Source of the DNA: Thermaurantimonas aggregans
Lineage (GTDB): Bacteria; Bacteroidota; Bacteroidia; Flavobacteriales; Schleiferiaceae
DNA: 64,000 nucleotides
Direction: 5' to 3'
NCBI RefSeq assembly: GCF_003851885.1
Contig: NZ_BHZE01000003.1
Coordinates: 124,001-188,000 of the forward strand
Part shown: positions 42,161 to 50,366 of the stretch, piece by piece
Numbering within the stretch: the stretch's first letter is position 1
Layout: every line of letters starts with the position of its first letter
Position numbers and translations under genes: made by a program
Notes under the pieces: generated by a model
The model's database searches: none
What the model was told of the DNA's origin: nothing
Seen by the model: the letters and a program-made list of their open reading frames with translations, nothing else

Positions 42161-45085
42161 TCAAGTCGCATACTGCATTTGATGTAAATCAATTTCAATT
42201 TCAACAAGGGTGCCATTGAGCTTTTCAGAGCGAATCACGATGGAAGCATTTATTTCATCCGCTCGAGCTTTCATATTTTTTAAGCCATAGTGGTCAAGAA
42301 ATTCTGTATTCAGATTAAATCCTACACCGTCATCGATTATTTGAATTTTAAGTTTGTTATTTAGTGTTTCAAAGTAGATTTTTATTCGATTTCCTCGACT
42401 GTGTTTAAGCGAATTGGTAATTGATTCTTGTACGATTCTGAAGAGATTGATGGCCAAAGTAGGCGGTATAATAATGGAATAATCTACATTTTCATAATAC
42501 TCGATTTCAATCGATTCATTAAGCTCACGTATCGATATAACATATTGCTTTGTTTTGTCGATAAATTGTTCTATAGAAAGCTTTTTTGAATTTAAAAGCC
42601 AAATGGTTTCTCGGATTGTTTGAATCGCTTCTTTTGATACTTTTTCTAATTTTTTCAATTTTAAACGATCATCGTCATTTAGTATCTTAAAGTATTTTTC
42701 AGTAAATAAATCGATCTGAGAAATCATATACGAAAGTTGGGCTCCGAGGTTATCGTGAAGCTCTCTTGATATGCGCATTCTTTCATTTTCTAAATTTTTC
42801 TGTACTTCGTATCTCAATAGTATCTTTTGTCGATTCCGTTCATACAGATAAATGATGAAGCCTGAAATCATTATCAAAATAGATAGTATTGCAAGTGTAT
42901 AAAACCACCACGTCTTCCAAAATGGGGGTAATACTTTAATGAAGAGCTTTTTTATATCACTTTTTTCTCCATATTGATTTACCACATAAAATTCAAGGGT
43001 ATATGATCCCTGAGGAAGATTGGTATAACGAATAAAATTGTTGTTTCCCGTGTTAATAAAATTGCTTTCAATGGGCGATAATTTGTGAAAATACTCTGAT
43101 TTTTCCTTACTTGTAAAGTTTATGTGTCTTACGGATAATGAAATTGTGTTATTTGAATAATTTAATGTAATACTATCTATTGAATTTTTTAATTCAATTT
43201 CGTCGTCCACCAAAACGTTTGTATAGTAAATATTGGGCTTTAATTGGTTATTGTAAATGTTTTCTGTATTGATAATGTTTATTCCATTTACACCACCGAA
43301 GTAGAGAAGATTTCCATTTTTATAATAGGCATTTGTGTTAAATTCGTTTGCTTGTAAACCGTCATTCAGGTTGTAATTAATTGTCTTTTTACTTTTTAAA
43401 TTAACAACATTAATGCCCCTGTTAGTTGATATCCATATGTTTCCATCCAAATCAATTAAAGTAGCATAAATAAAATTATCTGAGATATTGTGTGTTTTTT
43501 TTGTAATTACTTCTTTAATTGTTAACTGATCATCTAAAATGAACAGGCCTTCGTTGGTCGAAATGTAAATGAGCTCGTTCTCCCTCATAATAGCTTGAGC
43601 TCTGTTCGATAAAAATTTTCTTTTAGTTCCCGTATTTATATCAATAGTATAAACGCCGTCGAATGAACTACAAAGAAGTGTATGGAAGTCTTTCTGAAAT
43701 ACATTGAGAATATATAAGTCTGTTTCGTACTTATCTAGAGTTCGAAAATTATAATCTATTCGTTCAATTATAATTTTTTTTCCACTTTTATTGGTAACAG
43801 AATAGGTGAGAAAATAGTTATTTATACCTTTTGTAATGTTTAAAAAATTGATGTTTGGATTATTTCTTAATATTTTTTTAAATTTCTTATTTTCAAAATA
43901 ATATAAACTTGAAGTGCTAATTGCATAAAAATTGTCAGGAGATTCGAAAGATGCCTCAATGTCCCAAATCGCATCCATACCTGGTAAAATTATATTTTTA
44001 TAATTTCCATTTGTGTAGTAATAAATTAGCCCACCTCCATATAGTCCTGTTACGATGGTCGAATCGCTTAAAAGGTGAATACACTTCACCATATTAAGCG
44101 ATGAATTGGGATTTTTTATATGGATAAATTTGTTGTTATCTCGTGAAAAAATATAAAATCCATTAATGTTAGTATAGATATAAAGATTGTCTTTATAATC
44201 TGTAAAAAAGTCGTAAACAAATAATCTGCTGAAAGTCGGTAAAATTTCACTTTTATCTATTTTTAAATACCTTCCGGGATTTGTTTGATATATGTATAAT
44301 TCATTTTCCTGTGCAATCCAGATTTTATCGTTGTATAAGTAAAATGAACGAATATCTTCAATCGATTGAGTCTCGAGGTAGTGGATTTTAGATGAAATTT
44401 CAGCTGGTAACGTATTATTAAAGTCTTTTGTATGTATTATAATTGGTATGAATGTTTTTCTATATTTTACTTTTTTTAATCTACAATTTTTCAGTGAATA
44501 CACCTTATATTTTTCATTTAAATCAATTATTGTTGGTTTATCATAGTTGTATAAGTACAGAAAATCATCGAATGCGAATATGGTGTAAAAAGAATTTTTT
44601 AATTGTACCTTATTAATTTTTTTTAAATTGTCTAAACTAATCGTTTCGATTATGGTATCGCTTAGTATGTACAATAAATTTTTATTTACATCAAAAGTTT
44701 GATATGCTTTAAATTCATCTCTTGTGAGTATGGAGTCTTTTACAATGTCAATAATTTCAATACCAAAATCGTTAGAAACGATACAAAGATTATTATAAAG
44801 AGTTAATTTTTTGATGTTTTTTGACTTCAGATATTTAGTTCCCTTAAAAATATCAGAGTACATTTTAAATTCATGACCATCCCAAATGTTGATATCATTA
44901 GCTGTTCCTATCCAAAGTCTTCCAATGCTGTCTTGATCGATACTGTAAACAGAATTTTGGGAAAGTCCGTTGTTTGAATTAAAGTTTAAAAAGTTGTATT
45001 GTACAATTTGTCCATACAATTCAGGGATGGACACAAGAGCATACGTTGCTAAAACGATTAAAATATATCTACGTATGCTCAACAT
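42161..45085 (-). CDS. Beta-propeller sensor histidine kinase, NarX/HisKA_3 type
   Basis: 974 residues. Signal peptide to about 25 (ELYGQ). The periplasmic part (about 26-720) has two-component propeller repeats (NNGLSQNSVYSIDQDSIGRL, DLDGNIWISTNRGINVVNLK, NDGLQANEFN) and a Y_Y_Y-like domain (NYSNNTISLSVRHINFTSKE). A transmembrane segment lies at about 726-746. The kinase core has H777 in RISRELHDNLGAQLSYMIS and an ATPase with N891 (ESITNSLKHSRG) and DDGVGFNLN. Very AT-rich and N/I/K-rich. It signals to the adjacent NarL-type regulator. Ligand unknown; in gut Bacteroides such propellers often read polysaccharide fragments, but no such locus is here. Confidence 0.92.
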   Translation of the reverse strand: MLSIRRYILIVLATYALVSIPELYGQIVQYNFLNFNSNNGLSQNSVYSIDQDSIGRLWIGTANDINIWDGHEFKMYSDIFKGTKYLKSKNIKKLTLYNNLCIVSNDFGIEIIDIVKDSILTRDEFKAYQTFDVNKNLLYILSDTIIETISLDNLKKINKVQLKNSFYTIFAFDDFLYLYNYDKPTIIDLNEKYKVYSLKNCRLKKVKYRKTFIPIIIHTKDFNNTLPAEISSKIHYLETQSIEDIRSFYLYNDKIWIAQENELYIYQTNPGRYLKIDKSEILPTFSRLFVYDFFTDYKDNLYIYTNINGFYIFSRDNNKFIHIKNPNSSLNMVKCIHLLSDSTIVTGLYGGGLIYYYTNGNYKNIILPGMDAIWDIEASFESPDNFYAISTSSLYYFENKKFKKILRNNPNINFLNITKGINNYFLTYSVTNKSGKKIIIERIDYNFRTLDKYETDLYILNVFQKDFHTLLCSSFDGVYTIDINTGTKRKFLSNRAQAIMRENELIYISTNEGLFILDDQLTIKEVITKKTHNISDNFIYATLIDLDGNIWISTNRGINVVNLKSKKTINYNLNDGLQANEFNTNAYYKNGNLLYFGGVNGINIINTENIYNNQLKPNIYYTNVLVDDEIELKNSIDSITLNYSNNTISLSVRHINFTSKEKSEYFHKLSPIESNFINTGNNNFIRYTNLPQGSYTLEFYVVNQYGEKSDIKKLFIKVLPPFWKTWWFYTLAILSILIMISGFIIYLYERNRQKILLRYEVQKNLENERMRISRELHDNLGAQLSYMISQIDLFTEKYFKILNDDDRLKLKKLEKVSKEAIQTIRETIWLLNSKKLSIEQFIDKTKQYVISIRELNESIEIEYYENVDYSIIIPPTLAINLFRIVQESITNSLKHSRGNRIKIYFETLNNKLKIQIIDDGVGFNLNTEFLDHYGLKNMKARADEINASIVIRSEKLNGTLVEIEIDLHQMQYAT

Positions 45086-45103
45086 TTTTTTTAATTAACA
45101 ATC

Positions 45104-45111
45104 AAAGATAT
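45104..45111 (-). promoter_or_regulatory. Putative -7 promoter box (TATCTTTG) of the kinase-regulator pair
   Basis: Minus-strand TATCTTTG, full TAnnTTTG match, 18 bases before the kinase ATG. No TTG at the -33 position, which lies in the end of the DUF2797 gene. Confidence 0.5.
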
Positions 45112-45112
45112 T

Positions 45113-45904
45113 TTATATTACGATATCTACCATTCGTCCTTCATACGTTCGAATGTTGAGTGCGGTTGAATTATTTAAGACAATGTATTGTCCTCTTAGG
45201 GCTGTGAGTTCACCTTCTAAACTAGTATTTTTTTCAATGTTTACTGAAGTTATTTTTTCTGGAACGGCAATTTTTGGATATTCAAATCTGTATATAGTGT
45301 CGTCTGATGAAAATTCTTGAATTCTATCGGGATACATTTGTTTGACTTCTTCTTTTATTGACAGTAAATCGATATCAGGGTCTTTCCAAGTAAGCATTTC
45401 GCGCCAGGCAGTTTTATCTGAAAACTTTTTTTTGAGTTCTACTTCCCACATTCCTGCCTGGTAGCGATTTTCCACCAGCAGCAAAGGCAGGGCTGCAACA
45501 GCACCTTGGTCGATCCAACGGGTGATTTGTTGGCTTGTGCGCGTTACGCCAACTTTTAGTCCGCCGGAAATCGCCAGGTAAACAGTGTGAGGCTGAAGCT
45601 GATAGGCCTTCTCAAACTCTAAATCGCGCTCTTCGATACCCAAGTGCGCCTTGCTGAGTTCAGGCTTTAGAATAGCATCTGAAGCTTGCGGGAGTGTAAA
45701 AAAACACGATTGACAAAAATTCATTCGATATACTGAATCGACGATTTTGCCGCAAAAACACTTGATTTTATGCAAATACGATATTTTGATTTTTTTGCCC
45801 AAAAGATCGTTAAGGAAAAATAAATCGTTTTCAGTGTTTAAGTAATATCTTACTGGATTGTGCTGATATACAGCCATTTTGTTTAAATATCCGGTATAGT
45901 GCAT
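45113..45904 (-). CDS. DUF2797 protein
   Basis: 263 residues, soluble. Likely zinc site from CFCGK and FCQSC (cysteines of IKCFCGKIVDSVYRMNFCQSC in parts), followed by the family core HTVYLAISGGLKVGVTRTSQ, RWIDQGAVAALPLLLVENRY and WEVELKKKFSDKTAWREML. The VYLA/KVGVT.../RW..QGA pattern resembles the GIY-YIG-like fold seen in uncharacterised proteins, but no activity is established. The start could also be the ATG at 45877. Divergent from GH3. Confidence 0.75.
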   Translation of the reverse strand: MHYTGYLNKMAVYQHNPVRYYLNTENDLFFLNDLLGKKIKISYLHKIKCFCGKIVDSVYRMNFCQSCFFTLPQASDAILKPELSKAHLGIEERDLEFEKAYQLQPHTVYLAISGGLKVGVTRTSQQITRWIDQGAVAALPLLLVENRYQAGMWEVELKKKFSDKTAWREMLTWKDPDIDLLSIKEEVKQMYPDRIQEFSSDDTIYRFEYPKIAVPEKITSVNIEKNTSLEGELTALRGQYIVLNNSTALNIRTYEGRMVDIVI

Positions 45905-45948
45905 AAAGGTTGTATACAGTATTTTTACACGGTAAAAATATTGAGTTC

Positions 45949-47469
45949 ATGCTTAAATCCATCATCAATAATGTGCTGAAATGGAACCTGCAAGCCCGAA
46001 TGGAAGAGTTGGATTTTTTTAGAGAATTTCCTGAAAAGACACAGCGCAAAATATTGCATGAGCTCATCGATCAGGCTCGCTACACCGAATATGGAGTAAA
46101 ATACAACTTCCCGAAAATTGAATCGTACGAAGACTTTCGGCGATATGTACCTGTTGTTCAATACGAAACCATTGAACCGTATATAGCTCGCATCAAAAAG
46201 GGAGAGCACAATGTGATGTGGCCCGGCGAGATTTCCTACTTTGCCAAGTCGTCGGGCACTACCAACGACCGAAGCAAGTATATACCCGTGAGCCCGCATG
46301 CCTTGGAAGAGTGTCATTTTAAAGCAGGGCGCGATATGCTGGGCATTTACTTCAGTTTATTTCCTGAAAGTAAGCTTTTTCACGGTTTGAGCTTGCGCAT
46401 CGGCGGTAGTACACAGTTTATAAACGAAGCTAATGGCAGTTACTCTGGCGATTTAAGTGCCATTCTCATAAAAAATTTTCCTGCATGGGTGCAGTGGCGG
46501 TCTACACCGAGTCAAGACATAGCTTTGATCAGCAATTGGGAAGAGAAGATTGAAAAAATCATCGACATCACCATTCACGAAGATGTAACCAGCATGGCAG
46601 GTGTACCCTCGTGGCTGTATGTGATGGCACAGCGTATAATGGCTAAAACGGGTGCAAAACACCTACACGAAATCTGGCCAAATATGGAGCTCTACATTCA
46701 CGGTGGAGTGAGCTTTACACCCTATCGACACGCTTTTAAGAGACTATTTCCCGGTGATCGCGTCCATTATCTCGAAACGTACAACGCTTCAGAAGGTTTT
46801 TTTGGCATTCAAGACCTAAAAGAACCCGGCAGCATGCTCTTGATGCTCGATTACGGCATTTTTTACGAGCTCATTCCTGTCGATCGATTAAACGATGAAA
46901 GGGAGAAGCATATCATACCTGTGTGGGAAGCTGAGCCGGGAGTTAATTATGCATTGGTGATATCGACTAACGCAGGCCTGTGGCGCTACATGCCAGGCGA
47001 TACGGTGATCTTCACAAATACTAAACCCTTGCGTTTTTACATCTCCGGCCGCACAAAGCACTTCATCAATGCCTTTGGCGAAGAGCTAATGATCGAAAAT
47101 GCCGAACGCGCTATTGAGGCTGCTTGTGTAGCCACAAATGCAGAAGTTCGCGATTTTACTGCCGGACCTTATTATTTCGGTGAAAACTCCAGCGGTGCCC
47201 ATGAGTGGATCATCGAATTTTCAAAAGAGCCCGATAATTTTGAAAAGTTTTGTACAATACTTGACACTACGCTGCGCGAGGTAAACTCCGATTACGATGC
47301 CAAGCGTTTTAAAGATATGACGTTAAAATTTCCGATCATTCATCGCGCACCACAACATTTGTTTTACAATTGGCTGAAGTCTAAGAACAAATTAGGAGGT
47401 CAAAACAAAGTGCCAAAGCTTAAAAACGACCGCTCGATTTTAGACGAATTACTACCGCTTATCAAATGA
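45949..47469 (+). CDS. GH3 auxin-responsive promoter family protein (acyl-acid amido synthetase fold)
   Basis: 506 residues from the ATG at 45949 (MLKSIINNVLKWNLQARMEE). GH3 members are adenylating enzymes of the ANL superfamily; in plants they conjugate amino acids to auxin or jasmonate. Key blocks: FAKSSGTTNDRSKYIPVS (phosphate-binding motif), the YNASEGFFGIQD motif, and YRPGDTV-type WRYMPGDTVIF with SGRTKHFINAFGEELM. Bacterial GH3 proteins are common in Bacteroidota with unknown substrates. Overlaps the next gene by 4 bases. Confidence 0.92.
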   Translation: MLKSIINNVLKWNLQARMEELDFFREFPEKTQRKILHELIDQARYTEYGVKYNFPKIESYEDFRRYVPVVQYETIEPYIARIKKGEHNVMWPGEISYFAKSSGTTNDRSKYIPVSPHALEECHFKAGRDMLGIYFSLFPESKLFHGLSLRIGGSTQFINEANGSYSGDLSAILIKNFPAWVQWRSTPSQDIALISNWEEKIEKIIDITIHEDVTSMAGVPSWLYVMAQRIMAKTGAKHLHEIWPNMELYIHGGVSFTPYRHAFKRLFPGDRVHYLETYNASEGFFGIQDLKEPGSMLLMLDYGIFYELIPVDRLNDEREKHIIPVWEAEPGVNYALVISTNAGLWRYMPGDTVIFTNTKPLRFYISGRTKHFINAFGEELMIENAERAIEAACVATNAEVRDFTAGPYYFGENSSGAHEWIIEFSKEPDNFEKFCTILDTTLREVNSDYDAKRFKDMTLKFPIIHRAPQHLFYNWLKSKNKLGGQNKVPKLKNDRSILDELLPLIK

Positions 47470-48296
47470 AGAAATTCACGGCATTACTGCTATACACTGG
47501 ATTTATTCTTTCAGCTAAAGCCCAATTTGGCGACCTATCCACACTCGATACCGTGCTGTGGGTACCCGACCCGGCCATTAAGTCGTTTACAACTGACAAT
47601 CTCGGAAATATTTACCTGATTTACGAAGAAGAAATCAAAAAAATAGTGCCATATCCGGCTGCTAATTCTGTGAAAATTAGTTTCTCAGAGCCTCAGCTCG
47701 GCAAGGTGGCCGCTATCGATGCCTTTAATCCTATGCAGATTTTGGTGCGCTATCAACCGTTTAACAACATTATTTTTTTGGACAATAAACTCAACAAAAT
47801 TCAGCAGTCACTCCAGCTCGAGGATCTTGGCCTTATGGATGTGCAATTGGCCAGCATGACCACCCAAAACCGCATTTGGCTTTATGATCAGGTACTCGAT
47901 CAAATTGTGCTCTACAACCCACGCTTAGAAGGCATCGAGTTTTCTACTCAAAACATCACCCAACTCATTGGCATCGAGAACTCTCCGGAATACCTGCAAA
48001 GCGATGCCTCGGGTGTGTATCTGTATCTGAAAGAAGCCGGACTAATGATTTTTGACGTATTTGGTAATTTCGTAAAAGTTTTACCTATCAAAAATTTGAC
48101 TTCTGTACAGATAAAAGATAAAAAACTCTACGGATTAGAAGGTAAAAAAATACTCATTAGCGGGCTGAATGTGAATTTTTTGCGACGCATTGAGCTTCCT
48201 TACAAAGACTCCATTGAACAAGTGCGCTTCGAAAATCAATTTATTTTCCTTCTCTTTGAGGGTAAAGGATTACTTGTGGCACTGTTTCCCGGTTAA
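47466..48296 (+). CDS. Secreted propeller-like protein of unknown function
   Basis: 276 residues, signal peptide to about 19 (LSAKAQ). Repeated strand patterns such as AIKSFTTDNLGNIYLIYEEE, QNRIWLYDQVLDQIVLYNPR and ASGVYLYLKEAGLMIFDVFG suggest a beta-propeller. No catalytic motif seen. Its start codon overlaps the GH3 stop (ATGA), so it is co-translated with GH3, though the cell compartments differ. Confidence 0.7.
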   Translation: MKKFTALLLYTGFILSAKAQFGDLSTLDTVLWVPDPAIKSFTTDNLGNIYLIYEEEIKKIVPYPAANSVKISFSEPQLGKVAAIDAFNPMQILVRYQPFNNIIFLDNKLNKIQQSLQLEDLGLMDVQLASMTTQNRIWLYDQVLDQIVLYNPRLEGIEFSTQNITQLIGIENSPEYLQSDASGVYLYLKEAGLMIFDVFGNFVKVLPIKNLTSVQIKDKKLYGLEGKKILISGLNVNFLRRIELPYKDSIEQVRFENQFIFLLFEGKGLLVALFPG

Positions 48297-48533
48297 TCTT
48301 TTCCTGTCTTGCGCTCTTTTTAACAAGTCTTATAACTTCTCCTTAAAAAAAGAGGCTGTTACATCGGTTCATCTAGGATTGGTAGATGGACTATTTACTT
48401 TTGGAAGATGTTGTAGTAGTCCGTTCACGTAAAGCGGGTAAAGACGCTATATGAAGTGCCAGAATCTCTAGCCTATACCGTTAAGGAATGCACAAAATTG
48501 GAGGTGAGAGAGGAGAGGGTGGAAAGTGGAGGT
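48297..48533 (+). other. Gene-poor spacer
   Basis: 237 bases without a convincing gene. A 22-codon open frame (48386-48454) encodes LEDVVVVRSRKAGKDAI, loosely like the region after the plug-preceding domain in TonB-dependent receptors; the frame next to it stays open for about 40 more codons. This may be a decayed fragment or chance. No terminator hairpin after the propeller gene was found. Confidence 0.3.
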
Positions 48534-48541
48534 TACTTTTG
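48534..48541 (+). promoter_or_regulatory. Putative -7 promoter box (TACTTTTG) of the small acidic protein
   Basis: TACTTTTG matches TAnnTTTG and lies 44 bases before the chosen start. It shows that the ATG at 48526, upstream of it, cannot be the start on this transcript. Confidence 0.5.
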
Positions 48542-48585
48542 TAGCATTAAAAAGAATTCAACTATTTAAATTTTTACTCATGAGC

Positions 48586-48819
48586 ATGCCAAAATTTTTA
48601 ATCGCTGACAACACCGATTTTCCTGAAGATATCTTCGTAATTCATACGGAATATCCTCGCTTCATCTTAAACATGTCAACCGATGAGCTGGAATGGCTCG
48701 ACGATGTGGATCTCGGTGAAGAAGACGATATTCCGGCTGAAATCATGCAGTTGCTTGAAGAGGCTGACAGCTTTTACGATAGAGAAATGGAGCGCTACGA
48801 AAATTTTGACGCTGAATAA
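48586..48819 (+). CDS. Small acidic conserved protein
   Basis: 77 residues from MPKFLIADNTDFPEDIFVIH (ATG 48586; another ATG two codons earlier, and a longer frame to 48526 that lies before the promoter). Strongly acidic: LDDVDLGEEDDIPAEIMQLL and a Glu-rich tail. No cysteines, signal peptide or membrane segment. It resembles short conserved proteins of Bacteroidota of unknown role. Has its own promoter box and terminator. Confidence 0.7.
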   Translation: MPKFLIADNTDFPEDIFVIHTEYPRFILNMSTDELEWLDDVDLGEEDDIPAEIMQLLEEADSFYDREMERYENFDAE

Positions 48820-48844
48820 AACAAACTTTTTTCGATTTATACAT

Positions 48845-48887
48845 AAAACCTTTTCACTGTATTGCAGTGTTAAGGTTTTGTTTTTTT
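48845..48887 (+). terminator. Terminator after the small acidic protein
   Basis: AAAACCTT-tt-CACTG / CAGTG-tt-AAGGTTTT with one internal T-T mismatch pair, then a run of seven T. It ends 17 bases before the menG ATG. Confidence 0.75.
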
Positions 48888-48903
48888 ATGGTAATTGAAC
48901 AGA

Positions 48904-49626
48904 ATGGAAGTAAAACCCTACAGCGATAAAGCAGGCAGCAAGAAGGAGCAAGTGGCTGAAATGTTTGACAACATTTCGCCTAAATATGATTTTCTAAATC
49001 ATACGCTCTCACTTGGCATTGATCGAGGCTGGCGAAAGAAGCTGTTGCGCTTAGCATCGAAGGCTAAACCTAAAATCATACTCGATGTAGCTACCGGAAC
49101 AGGTGACTTAGCCATTGCATTGGCAGAACTTAATCCTGAGCACATCATTGGGGTAGATATTTCAGAAGGCATGCTCTCATACGGGCACAAGAAAATCGAG
49201 AAAAAAGGCCTAAAAGGACTTATCACTCTACAAAAAGGCGATAGTGAGGCACTTGAGTTTGCTGACAATACTTTCGATGCTGTAACGGTGGCTTTTGGGG
49301 TTAGGAATTTTGAACATCTGGAGGCAGGCCTAGCTGAGATGCTTCGTGTCACAAAGCCAGGCGGGAAAATCTACATCTTAGAGTTTTCGCAGCCTGAAGG
49401 GTTTCCATTTGCTCAGCTCTACAAGTTTTACTTTAAAAATATCCTCCCTTTGGTAGGTCGCTGGGTGAGCAAAGACAGCCGAGCTTACAGCTACCTGCCT
49501 GATTCGGTTGAGGCATTTCCCTTTGGAGAGGCTTTTGCCAACATTTTAAAAAAATTAGGTTACAAAAACATTCGACTGCATCGCTTGACGTTTGGTGTAG
49601 CTACCATCTACGAAGCTGAAAAATAA
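48904..49626 (+). CDS. ubiE: Demethylmenaquinone methyltransferase
   Basis: Last step of menaquinone synthesis (MenG/UbiE), methylating the naphthoquinone ring with S-adenosylmethionine. 240 residues from ATG 48904; a TTG three codons upstream is less likely. N-terminal VAEMFDNISPKYDFLNHTLS, SAM-binding DVATGTGDLA (61-70), GVDISEGML, and VAFGVRNFEHLEAGLAEMLR followed by KPGGKIYILEFSQP. Next to a PorT-like gene, an arrangement I recall as common in Bacteroidota. Confidence 0.95.
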   Translation: MEVKPYSDKAGSKKEQVAEMFDNISPKYDFLNHTLSLGIDRGWRKKLLRLASKAKPKIILDVATGTGDLAIALAELNPEHIIGVDISEGMLSYGHKKIEKKGLKGLITLQKGDSEALEFADNTFDAVTVAFGVRNFEHLEAGLAEMLRVTKPGGKIYILEFSQPEGFPFAQLYKFYFKNILPLVGRWVSKDSRAYSYLPDSVEAFPFGEAFANILKKLGYKNIRLHRLTFGVATIYEAEK

Positions 49627-49655
49627 TGCAGTGTATTTTGCGTTTTTCAGAGGTA

Positions 49656-50354
49656 ATGAAGATTTTTAGACAGAGCATATTGGCTGTAAGCCTTCTGATA
49701 GGCAGCTCAGTGTACGGGCAACGCATTCTGAACATGCCCACCTACACGAGTAAACCGTACCACTTCGGATTTTACCTCGGAATCAATTGGTATAACTTTC
49801 ACATTCGCCACAAACCCAATCTCGACGACTACCCTGGGTATTATTCTACGATTACGCGAGTAGATCCAGGCTATCACGTAGGTATTATTTCTGATCTTCG
49901 CTTGGCCAATCACTTAAATCTGCGCTTTAATCCAGCTTTTGCCGCTACTGTACGCCGGCTTGAGATCGATACCTATAATCCGAATTTTTTACGAAGGCAG
50001 GTGTATGTCAAGGATGTGGAATCGTCGTTTGTCGAGCTTCCGCTCGAGCTGAAATTTTCGAGTAAAAGAATTCATAACTACTTGGTGTATATCACTGGTG
50101 GTCTGCGCTATAACATTGACCTTGCCTCTCAAGAAAAGGTGCTCGACGACGAGCTGTTTAAAATTCGGCGCAACGATTTTGCTTATGAAGTGGGCTTTGG
50201 AATTGATATCTTCTTCGAATACTTTAAAATGTCGCCACAGCTAAAGGCGGGTTTTGGCTTTGCCAACTTGCTGGTAAACGACGGCTCGGTGTATGTAAAC
50301 AATATTGATAAAATTTACACGCGGTCGGTGTTGTTTTGTATCACATTTGAATAA
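49656..50354 (+). CDS. porT: PorT-like outer-membrane barrel (type IX secretion)
   Basis: 232 residues from ATG 49656, which opens the signal peptide MKIFRQSILAVSLLIGSSVYGQ; an ATG at 49626 overlapping the menG stop is also possible. An eight-strand-like barrel: YHFGFYLGINWYNFHIRH, PGYHVGIISDLRLANHLNLR, FVELPLELKFSSK, YVITGGLRYNID-like YLVYITGGLRYNIDLAS, EVGFGIDIFFEYFKMSPQLK. PorT is a T9SS component of the outer membrane. Assignment rests on length, barrel pattern and the menG neighbour; an unrelated OmpW-like barrel is the alternative. Confidence 0.75.
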   Translation: MKIFRQSILAVSLLIGSSVYGQRILNMPTYTSKPYHFGFYLGINWYNFHIRHKPNLDDYPGYYSTITRVDPGYHVGIISDLRLANHLNLRFNPAFAATVRRLEIDTYNPNFLRRQVYVKDVESSFVELPLELKFSSKRIHNYLVYITGGLRYNIDLASQEKVLDDELFKIRRNDFAYEVGFGIDIFFEYFKMSPQLKAGFGFANLLVNDGSVYVNNIDKIYTRSVLFCITFE

Positions 50355-50366
50355 GCTGCCCAAAGG

